Of a stretch of DNA of 43,436 nucleotides, positions 1-6,184 are shown in pieces. The DNA is taken from positions 1-43,436 of IMG/VR virus record IMGVR_UViG_3300031578_000111. One strand, written 5' to 3'. The notes under the pieces are model-generated. The model was not told the DNA's origin. It made no database searches and saw only the letters and a list, made by a program, of their open reading frames with translations. Every line of letters starts with the position of its first letter. Positions within the stretch are counted from its first letter, which is position 1. Position numbers and translations under genes: made by a program. The DNA is from a virus.

Positions 1-184
1 GTTCATATAAACGTTTTTCTTTTTCTATACAATATCGAATATTTTGCTTTATATCATTTGCTTTTTCTTTAGGAAATTTACCACAATCATTGCAGAAATA
101 TCTTTTTTTATATTCCCCCTTATAAGTTGAATGTCCGTATGGCGATAAATCTATTGAGCCACAATAAGGACAATTATTTATCAA
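1..184 (-). CDS. Metallophosphoesterase, N-terminal part (cut by window edge)
   Basis: This is the first part of the gene present in full at 41611-42528. It starts with TTG at 182-184 behind a strong GGAGGAGG Shine-Dalgarno and runs off the left edge. The visible part encodes a Cys4 zinc-ribbon (CPYC ... CNDC). It is not a second gene; it results from the terminal overlap. Confidence 0.9.
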   Translation of the reverse strand, partial: MINNCPYCGSIDLSPYGHSTYKGEYKKRYFCNDCGKFPKEKANDIKQNIRYCIEKEKRLYE

Positions 185-205
185 ATATCCTCCTCCTTAA
201 TTATT

Positions 206-676
206 TTAATATTCTTTTGGTGGTTCACAAACCCCACCATCACAATTATCTTTCTTCTTATCTTTTTGCTCTTTTTTTTCTTCCTTCAACATAAGCAATA
301 TCTTATCGTTGATAACGAGAAAAGGCGTAAATCCTATAATCCTGTCAACCTCTACTCCATTCTTATAGAAAATCAATACAGGCAACCCTCGAAGCGGTCT
401 AAAATTGTTTAGGAATTTAGGGCTTTTATCTACATCTACCTTGACAAATTTAACTTTTCCTTTATGAAATATAGTCAACCTTTCAATGATAGGATCCATT
501 AACTTACAGTATTTACACCAGGAAGCCCAGAAATCTATTACCACAGGCGCATCGCTTTTAAGCACCTCCGCCTCGTAATTATCGGCGTTCAATTCTATTA
601 TTTCTTCACATAAACCGAATATAGATAATAAACTGATTACACATAAAGTTAAGATGATTGTTTTAAGTATTTTCAT
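206..676 (-). CDS. Exported thioredoxin-like protein
   Basis: A 156-residue protein starting at the ATG at 674-676, preceded by AGAAGGGT; an upstream in-frame start would add 23 residues lying inside the neighbouring gene and ahead of the signal peptide. Residues 1-23 are a Lys-rich then hydrophobic Sec signal. The rest is a thioredoxin fold: VVIDFWASWCKYC with redox cysteines C54 and C57, the FVKVDVD strand, and the cis-proline at P99 (RGLPVLIFY). The tail is Lys-rich with two further cysteines (C..GGVC). No clean lipobox is seen. It should act in the periplasm, reducing or shuffling disulfides, but the partner is unknown. It lies 10 bases downstream of the spanin-like gene and ahead of the phosphoesterase, in the lysis block. 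Confidence 0.88.
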   Translation of the reverse strand: MKILKTIILTLCVISLLSIFGLCEEIIELNADNYEAEVLKSDAPVVIDFWASWCKYCKLMDPIIERLTIFHKGKVKFVKVDVDKSPKFLNNFRPLRGLPVLIFYKNGVEVDRIIGFTPFLVINDKILLMLKEEKKEQKDKKKDNCDGGVCEPPKEY

Positions 677-686
677 AATTACCCTT

Positions 687-1457
687 CTAAAAAGAAATTC
701 GCAATGCCCCGTAAAATTCCTTATCGGTATTGTATCCGAAGGCAAGTTCGATATTATCCCTTATCATATAGCCAACATCACCGCCAACAACAAACCTAAA
801 ATCCTCAAAGTCTTGTATCAGAAGTGATACATTAAGGCTGTAATCTTTTATGCTCAATATTCCTTTAGAGATGATAATCCCGTAAGAATTATCAAAGGAA
901 TAATAACCGCCTGCCTTCAATTTTAGACTTGTTTTCTTAATCGCTATTTCTTCTTCGGCAAGAGTTGGTATAAGTTCTGACAATTTTCTATGCCGAGTTA
1001 TGGTAATACCACTTTCTAAAGAAACAAGATTACCGTCTTTATCTTCATAGATAACTATCTTTTCTTCTCCTTCACCCAAATTAATTAATATCTTATCGGG
1101 ACTTGCCTGAAACTCGTCTATCCTATCTTCAAATACAATCCTTGCAACTTTTATCTTTTCTTCATTAACTACAGGGTCTTTCCTCAATTCAATTAATTCT
1201 TCTTTTTTTGATTCATAGGTTGGAGCTTCTTCTTTTATTACTACAGTCTCTTTCAGGGTATCGCCTACTACCTTCTTTTGTATTTCTGCTAATTCAGTAG
1301 TTAATTTAATTATTATTCCCTGATTATCCCGAAGAATTTCCATTATCTTCAGTTCATTACTTTTTTGATTATTCTGCCATTTCTGGTAATACTGATAGCC
1401 GAAGTAGCCACCGATTATCAATGCTATTACTAAAATGATTACACTAAAGATTTTCAT
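687..1457 (-). CDS. Spanin-like envelope protein (N-terminal TM, OMP-like C-terminus)
   Basis: A 256-residue protein of unrecognised family. Residues 1-23 form one transmembrane helix with no clear cleavage site. Residues about 30-125 are charged and helical, likely coiled coil. Residues about 175-256 alternate polar and hydrophobic residues as beta strands and end in ALRISF, like the terminal-aromatic signature of outer-membrane barrels. The start overlaps the upstream small membrane gene as ATGA. An inner-membrane anchor, a periplasm-spanning stalk and an outer-membrane-seeking end, next to holin and endolysin genes, suggest a spanin-type role in outer-membrane disruption; this is inference. 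It could instead be an unrelated envelope or superinfection-exclusion protein. Confidence 0.6.
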   Translation of the reverse strand: MKIFSVIILVIALIIGGYFGYQYYQKWQNNQKSNELKIMEILRDNQGIIIKLTTELAEIQKKVVGDTLKETVVIKEEAPTYESKKEELIELRKDPVVNEEKIKVARIVFEDRIDEFQASPDKILINLGEGEEKIVIYEDKDGNLVSLESGITITRHRKLSELIPTLAEEEIAIKKTSLKLKAGGYYSFDNSYGIIISKGILSIKDYSLNVSLLIQDFEDFRFVVGGDVGYMIRDNIELAFGYNTDKEFYGALRISF

Positions 1458-1609
1458 TTTTTTATCAGTCCTTTAATCTTCTTGTAAATACCAACACATA
1501 CTTTCTTTATACTTACCCACCAAAAACCTAATACATCTTTAAGGTGAAAAATAAAGAATACGATAGAGATTACTGCGATAATGTAAAAAGCTAATTTTAA
1601 ATAATTCAT
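1454..1609 (-). CDS. Small single-TM protein in lysis cassette
   Basis: A 51-residue protein with one strong hydrophobic helix at residues about 5-22 and a basic C-terminus (KKIKGLIKK). It has an AGGAGA Shine-Dalgarno, and its TGA overlaps the next gene's ATG (ATGA), implying coupled translation. Position and shape suggest a pinholin, antiholin or holin accessory. No family is recognised. Confidence 0.7.
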   Translation of the reverse strand: MNYLKLAFYIIAVISIVFFIFHLKDVLGFWWVSIKKVCVGIYKKIKGLIKK

Positions 1610-1624
1610 AATAATTCTCCTTTC

Positions 1625-2044
1625 TTATTTTTTTATTAAATTATATAAATCAATTACCCTATTTACCCAACCCCTCAAGTAATATTTAGCATTTTCTAAA
1701 CCTGCATAAAATTCTATTCTCTTAAATAGATAATCTTGCCATCCAAGCGAAGAAATTAGAAATTTATTCGCCCTATTTCTACCGCAATTAACCGCAGTAT
1801 CAAAGACTATTAGATTAAGTGGAGAAGGCAATTTATTACAATCGGTTTTCAACCAATAATTTTCATAATAAATCTTTTTTGCTCTTTCTATGGTCATATT
1901 TTTTATATCTTCATTAGGATAAGACTTTTTAGAGATTCCATATTTAGTTTCCCCTCCTGGGTCATTAGAGTCATTACTATATCCGCCTTCCCATTTCAGT
2001 ACAAATTTAATTGCTTTTTCAAATTCATTATTATAGTTGTTCAT
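1625..2044 (-). CDS. Endolysin, glycoside hydrolase family 108-like
   Basis: A 139-residue muramidase-like lysin. The N-terminus has the GH108 signature: a helix, then WEGGYSND..DPGGETKYGIS, with E19 as the expected catalytic glutamate. The middle segment (ERAKKIYYENYW, FDTAVNCG) also fits the family. The usual C-terminal peptidoglycan-binding part is reduced to a short tail, so it is shorter than typical members (about 170-180 residues). No signal peptide is seen, so release probably needs the holin. The start overlaps the upstream holin gene by 14 bases. It should cleave the glycan backbone of peptidoglycan in the periplasm. Confidence 0.88.
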   Translation of the reverse strand: MNNYNNEFEKAIKFVLKWEGGYSNDSNDPGGETKYGISKKSYPNEDIKNMTIERAKKIYYENYWLKTDCNKLPSPLNLIVFDTAVNCGRNRANKFLISSLGWQDYLFKRIEFYAGLENAKYYLRGWVNRVIDLYNLIKK

Positions 2045-2285
2045 CTTCTATTTTTTCTCTTTTCTCCTTAATGCCATTCCTTCCCTTATAGTAAAATCCT
2101 ATTGCTATGGTTACCGCCCCCGTGAAGGAATAATAAAAATCCCGAAAGCCTTCTGGTAACGCTACCTGATTAATAAGCAGTCTATATCCTGCCATAACAC
2201 TAACCAAGCACCATAATGTAAACATTACTCCGCTCATTATTCGTCTAACGAAAAAATTGTGTTGATTAAAATAATCGTTTATCAT
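2031..2285 (-). CDS. Two-TM holin candidate
   Basis: An 84-residue protein with two hydrophobic helices (about residues 17-37 and 50-66) and a highly charged C-terminal tail, the usual layout of class II phage holins. It sits between an XhlA-like gene (ATGA overlap) and the endolysin (14-base overlap). It would open the inner membrane to time lysis. The family call rests on topology and neighbourhood rather than a diagnostic motif. Confidence 0.7.
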   Translation of the reverse strand: MINDYFNQHNFFVRRIMSGVMFTLWCLVSVMAGYRLLINQVALPEGFRDFYYSFTGAVTIAIGFYYKGRNGIKEKREKIEDEQL

Positions 2286-2518
2286 TGTGGTTTCGCCTTA
2301 AACATAGACCATAATATACCAGCTACGGAAACAATAAATGAAACACAACCACTAATTGCCCAAGCAGCACCTTTTATTCCTGCTATACTTTGAGAGTTCT
2401 TATTAATTGCTTTCCATTGTTCTTTGTTATTTGTAACCATTAAATCTACGTTTTTATCAATATGAATAATACTTGTCTCTATTGTAGCCAGCCGTTCTTT
2501 ATTCGTCTTCTCGGCCAT
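2282..2518 (-). CDS. XhlA/hemolysin-like small membrane protein
   Basis: A 78-residue protein: residues 1-48 form a polar amphipathic coiled coil (RLATIETSIIHIDKNVD..), followed by one C-terminal TM helix of about 22 residues and a short basic end. This layout matches the XhlA-type holin-associated proteins of lysis cassettes. Its TGA overlaps the next ATG. The Shine-Dalgarno AAGGAGATGATTTA belongs to the spaced pattern repeated before several structural genes here. It probably assists the adjacent holin. Confidence 0.7.
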   Translation of the reverse strand: MAEKTNKERLATIETSIIHIDKNVDLMVTNNKEQWKAINKNSQSIAGIKGAAWAISGCVSFIVSVAGILWSMFKAKPQ

Positions 2519-2530
2519 TAAATCATCTCC

Positions 2531-4651
2531 TTAATCAAGTCTTATTTCTTTTGTTGGTTCTGTATAAACGGGTTGTCCCTTTGTTGGTTCTGTATAAATA
2601 GGATTACTTTTTGCAGGTTTTGTATAGATAGGATTACTCTTCGCTGGCTCTGTCCAAGAAATATTTGGCTTCGGTGGTTTTGTATAAACGGGTTGTCCCT
2701 TTGTTGGTTCTGTATAAATGGGGTGTTTTATCCACCGGATAAAGGAATCTATTATTGAAATAATTTCAGAAACATTTAGAGTTCCGCCCATAGTAACAGT
2801 ATCTGCTATTGATAAGGTCTCAAAGAAAGTCTTTAAAACAGTCCAACTATCTGCGATACTAAGGGTTTCGGCAAGATTTAATGAACCAGACGTAGTGATG
2901 GTGTCAATTATAGACAGGGTTTCGTAAAAAGTTTTGATACATTGAAAAGTGGCAGAGTCCACTATCTCTAAGGTTTCCGTTAAATTTAATGTTCCTGTTA
3001 GAAGTTTACTATCTGCTATTGATAAGGTCTCAAAAAAAGTAAGCAAACCACTCCAACTATCAACAATACTGAGAGTCTCAGTAAATCCTAATGAACCAGA
3101 CGTAACTTTGGTATCTACAATAGATAAGGTTTCCGCTTTTGCGAGTGTCCCTGACGTTGCCACTGTATCTGCAATGGAAAGGGTTTCTGAAAATTCAAGT
3201 ATTGTTCCTCCCGTTTCCTCACTCCCATAAGCAATCAAAGTATCCCACAAATTATTATATTCTGCTTTTATCCAACCAGCGGTTCTTACTACACTTGAAA
3301 TATGGGTTTCATCAATAAGACCATTAAAGAAAAAACTACTTACTCCACCAGTTAATCTACTTCCTACATAGTAAGGATTTGTAACAGCTGGATAACTTCC
3401 ATCCCCTGTTAATGTTGCAATAAATGCTCCATTTACATAAAAACTAAAATCATTTCCATTTCTTACCCCAACAACGTAATACCAAGTATTCGCATCATAA
3501 GCCGTTTCCCCTACATAACGATTTACACCATCATAGAAGTACCAAGACACTTTAGTAGCATTTAAATCTAATCGGTTGTAAAGTCCCATGCCTTCCATAC
3601 ATACAAGCGTGCCATAAGCCTCAGCAAGATTACCAGTTCTATTGAATAAAACCTCAACCGTATATACTGTTGATAAATCAGGGAGACCATTTAAAGGGTC
3701 GGGCAACCTTATATAATCATTGCTGCCATCAAAATCTTGCCCCAACCCTACCTTGCCCGTTACGCTTGCAGGTTCTCCTGCCCCTTTCTTTGTGCCATTG
3801 TTGTTATTAGAAGTAGAATCTATTATCGTTGATGTTGTAGCGTCAACCATATGATGGACTGCTTTAAGGTCGCCATTCCACACTTTATATCCTGCTATAC
3901 TGCCTATTATTATATAAGCATTTTTCCAATATATTGCTATGCTCCCATTTGTAGAAAAGTTATACCATCTGATAAAATTTATGGCAGCAACGTTTAATTC
4001 TCCACCAACAGTGTCCCAGTCAGATAATGGAATGTAAAATGTTTGATAACTTGCTGTTATCCCCAATCCAGTTAAATCTGTCATAGACCATTCATTTGTA
4101 TCGGGTACACCATGACTCGTAAGTTCAAGTTGTCCATTTGTTGACATAATGGCAGGGTTATCACACTTCAAATCAATTTTTAGATAACCATTGGCTTTAG
4201 TTAACCCTGTGCAATCTACTGCTGTAATTACTTTAGAAGCACCAGCTGGATTTCCCGATGCATATACTTCTGGTAAATAGAGTGTCTTTATTACGGGTAT
4301 ATCACCGATATAAGTTGTATTATCTGCATGGTCAATATCATAATACATATAGAAGTCGGTATTTTCTGTATTAGATATGACCCAGCCATCACGAGAAACG
4401 TGAATTATGGCACTCTCGTTAGCGTCATCCCATTTTTCTATCTCACCGTATAATTGTGTTTCTCCATCTGCTTTAGTAAAAGCTATCTTAAATCGGTTAG
4501 CGTCAGAAGTTAATTCATCAAAGACACAATCTCCGTGAGTGGGAGATAATGTTACTATTACACGAAACCACTCCAAATCAGCAGTATCTATTTTATCTTT
4601 GTCTACGGTAAATTTTATTCTTCTTTTATCCCAGCCATCAAGCCATCCCAT
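2531..4651 (-). CDS. Tail fibre / receptor-binding protein with LamG and ETLSIAD repeats
   Basis: A 706-residue protein. The N-terminus (GWLDGWDKRRIKFTVD) resembles the DUF2341-type beta domain. A concanavalin/LamG-like domain follows (GQDFDGSNDYIRLPD, then DETHISSVVRTAGWIKAEYNN, about residues 265-475). Next come nine tandem repeats of 17-20 residues carrying ETLSIAD or variants (about 488-650). A Pro/Lys-rich repeat tail (YTEPTKGQPV, YTKPAKSNPI) closes the protein. The fold classes and the place between head/tail and lysis genes suggest host-surface glycan binding. The repeats make copy-number variation likely. Preceded by AAGGAG. Confidence 0.78.
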   Translation of the reverse strand: MGWLDGWDKRRIKFTVDKDKIDTADLEWFRVIVTLSPTHGDCVFDELTSDANRFKIAFTKADGETQLYGEIEKWDDANESAIIHVSRDGWVISNTENTDFYMYYDIDHADNTTYIGDIPVIKTLYLPEVYASGNPAGASKVITAVDCTGLTKANGYLKIDLKCDNPAIMSTNGQLELTSHGVPDTNEWSMTDLTGLGITASYQTFYIPLSDWDTVGGELNVAAINFIRWYNFSTNGSIAIYWKNAYIIIGSIAGYKVWNGDLKAVHHMVDATTSTIIDSTSNNNNGTKKGAGEPASVTGKVGLGQDFDGSNDYIRLPDPLNGLPDLSTVYTVEVLFNRTGNLAEAYGTLVCMEGMGLYNRLDLNATKVSWYFYDGVNRYVGETAYDANTWYYVVGVRNGNDFSFYVNGAFIATLTGDGSYPAVTNPYYVGSRLTGGVSSFFFNGLIDETHISSVVRTAGWIKAEYNNLWDTLIAYGSEETGGTILEFSETLSIADTVATSGTLAKAETLSIVDTKVTSGSLGFTETLSIVDSWSGLLTFFETLSIADSKLLTGTLNLTETLEIVDSATFQCIKTFYETLSIIDTITTSGSLNLAETLSIADSWTVLKTFFETLSIADTVTMGGTLNVSEIISIIDSFIRWIKHPIYTEPTKGQPVYTKPPKPNISWTEPAKSNPIYTKPAKSNPIYTEPTKGQPVYTEPTKEIRLD

Positions 4652-4677
4652 AATTTACTCCTTAACTTATAATATAT

Positions 4678-5166
4678 CTAACCTTGTGCCAAAGTTATTG
4701 TACAAATAATGGTAAGTGAGTCAATCGTAATTGCGGCAAACCCCGCAATATTTAATAAAGTTCCTGCTTCTGAGGCATTAAGACAACCGTATTCAACTGC
4801 AGCTATTACAGTAGTAAATACTCCTGTAATAGTAAGAATTTTCGTTCCGCCTGTATGGGCATAAGTTGCTGCAACCCTTTCAGTTTCAGTGGCGGTCAAA
4901 GCAGTTGCAGTTGCATCTCCAGCCGCTCCGTTACCTATTGCCATCCAGCCAAATTCATTAGGTTGTGTAGGATTTCCTATTTGAGCACAAATAGCATCGA
5001 ATCCTGCGTTGGTAATTAGGTTAGGAACTTCTCTATCGAAGGCTAAACTACCATCCTTGTTATGACCAATAAGTCTTACCTTACCGCAGATTCTCAAACC
5101 TTCTTCTGCTTTCTTTATTCCTGACATTTTAAACGAATCACTAATCTTAGTTTTTTCTTCAAACAT
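4678..5166 (-). CDS. Small virion structural / fibre-associated protein
   Basis: A 162-residue protein of a layout common in phage structural modules: a beta segment with VRLIGHNKDGSLAFDREVPNLITNAG, then a conserved-looking MAIGNGAAGDATATALTATETER segment and an all-beta end. Similar small proteins often sit next to tail fibres. It has no TM or signal. It is the last leftward gene before the rightward pilin cassette, on the upstream side. Exact role unknown. Confidence 0.6.
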   Translation of the reverse strand: MFEEKTKISDSFKMSGIKKAEEGLRICGKVRLIGHNKDGSLAFDREVPNLITNAGFDAICAQIGNPTQPNEFGWMAIGNGAAGDATATALTATETERVAATYAHTGGTKILTITGVFTTVIAAVEYGCLNASEAGTLLNIAGFAAITIDSLTIICTITLAQG

Positions 5167-5319
5167 TATTGTTCTCCTTTCTATTTATAATAAAATCAAT
5201 CATATTTATTAATTTCTTATTCAAAAGTTAAATTATTTTTATTATTTATGTCTAAAAACCTCTAATATTGGGAATAATATATATAGAGAGCTCTAAAAAA
5301 AATTAAGGAGGTTTTTGAT

Positions 5320-5799
5320 ATGTTATATTTAAGAAAAAGCAAGAAGGGTTTTACCCTGATTGAATTGATGGTCGTGGTAGCTATAATCGGAGTATTAGTT
5401 TTACTTGGTCTAAGGGCTTATTCTACTCAAAAAGAAAGAGCAATGAATGCTATAGTGAAAGCAAATGCAGCCACTGTTCAGACTATGTTAGTAGGATATT
5501 TTGGAGATCACGATATACTGCAACCTATCGATATAGATGCGGCGCTCGCTTCATCTGGAACTACAACTATCCCATTAGAAAAAATGATAAATCCTTATGA
5601 TAGTGAGACCTCTGTATATGTTGTTGAAGCTGCTACTGGTACCTCTGATTTTGTTCAGACCCCTGTTCTACTCAATGAGGGTATGGCTGTTTGCATATTA
5701 TATGCAAAAAATGATGTATGGGTAAACGCTCGAGGCAAAGATGGAGAATTATTAATGTTACCATCTGATACACGTTCATTGCCAGCTAATAAATATTAA
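5320..5799 (+). CDS. Type IV pilin-like protein (rightward cassette)
   Basis: A 159-residue protein with a textbook class III signal: basic leader MLYLRKSKKG, cleavage after G10, mature Phe+1, Glu+5 (GFTLIE), then a 20-residue hydrophobic helix and the S/T-Q-K-E-R-A helix typical of major pilins and pseudopilins. The globular part is about 110 residues with a single Cys. The Shine-Dalgarno AAGGAGGT (5305-5312) lies 7 bases before ATG and is the strongest nearby. It is the only sizeable plus-strand gene and splits the minus-strand structural operon. Host PilD-type peptidase should process it. It could join or block host type IV pili, or decorate the virion; the role is not decidable here. Confidence 0.9.
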   Translation: MLYLRKSKKGFTLIELMVVVAIIGVLVLLGLRAYSTQKERAMNAIVKANAATVQTMLVGYFGDHDILQPIDIDAALASSGTTTIPLEKMINPYDSETSVYVVEAATGTSDFVQTPVLLNEGMAVCILYAKNDVWVNARGKDGELLMLPSDTRSLPANKY

Positions 5800-5807
5800 C
5801 TAAATGT

Positions 5808-5835
5808 TTGACATATTCTAAATTTGTGATATAAT
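5808..5835 (+). promoter_or_regulatory. Consensus sigma70 promoter after the pilin gene
   Basis: TTGACA (5808-5813), 16 bases, TATAAT (5830-5835): both hexamers are perfect. It begins 9 bases after the pilin stop and reads rightward into a hairpin and two tiny membrane-protein genes. A start near 5842 would put the hairpin within the first 45 nt of the transcript. Confidence 0.85.
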
Positions 5836-5858
5836 TTAATTGCTCAACCATAACATCG

Positions 5859-5895
5859 CCCCTGCGGTGAGGGTACGCAGGGGTCTCCTATTCTT
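5859..5895 (+). terminator. GC-rich hairpin with T-rich tail (terminator or attenuator)
   Basis: CCCCTGCG (5859-5866) pairs perfectly with CGCAGGGG (5876-5883) around a 9-nt loop, followed by a pyrimidine-rich run ending CTTTTT. It fits an intrinsic terminator for the pilin transcript. For RNAs from the promoter at 5808-5835 it would act as an attenuator, or define a tiny RNA of about 55 nt. Confidence 0.7.
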
Positions 5896-5918
5896 TTTAA
5901 AGGAATGATTATTTATAT

Positions 5919-6017
5919 ATGAAAACTTATATGCGGAAGGTCGGTAAGACCTTGCTGTTCGGGTTGGTTATATTGGCTATTGCAGTGGTGGTGTATATGG
6001 TAGGTAATGTATTATGA
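5919..6017 (+). CDS. Tiny single-TM protein, pilin cassette
   Basis: A 32-residue ORF: a basic N-terminus (MKTYMRKVGK) then one hydrophobic helix of about 20 residues to the end. AAGGA lies about 14 bases upstream. Its TGA overlaps the next ATG as ATGA, which supports both being translated. Reads from the consensus promoter just upstream. Confidence 0.6.
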   Translation: MKTYMRKVGKTLLFGLVILAIAVVVYMVGNVL

Positions 6018-6184
6018 ATAATCAAACCAGTAAATTACAAGATGTTATTCTTTTTATTATGAAGATGTTTTACTATGCCGTTGCGGCAATTATAATGTTT
6101 AGATTATTTCAAGCTGATTGGCTTGTGTTTATGTTTGTATGTATAATAATTATTATACTTTACCCTGGTTATTTTAAAAGTTAG
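6014..6184 (+). CDS. Small two-helix membrane protein, pilin cassette
   Basis: A 56-residue ORF with two hydrophobic stretches (about residues 19-31 and 36-50) and few charges. It starts within the stop of the preceding tiny gene. Its 3' end overlaps the convergent ejection-protein gene by 11 bases (6174-6184), closing the cassette. The shape is holin-like; no family recognised. Confidence 0.6.
   Translation: MNNQTSKLQDVILFIMKMFYYAVAAIIMFRLFQADWLVFMFVCIIIIILYPGYFKS

Larger units (their letters stand above)
1..1092. repeat. Long direct terminal repeat, left copy
   Basis: This 1,092-base segment matches bases 42345-43436 in the same orientation wherever I compared them. It holds the 5' part of the phosphoesterase gene, the whole thioredoxin gene and the 3' part of the spanin-like gene. 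Genes broken at one window end are completed at the other, which is what a circular or circularly permuted genome linearised with overlap looks like. A true terminally redundant virion end is also possible. Confidence 0.95.

Noticed and set aside
2573-2927. Short repeats in the fibre gene as a CRISPR array
   Set aside because: They encode the YTEP/YTKP and ETLSIAD protein repeats, without spacer structure.
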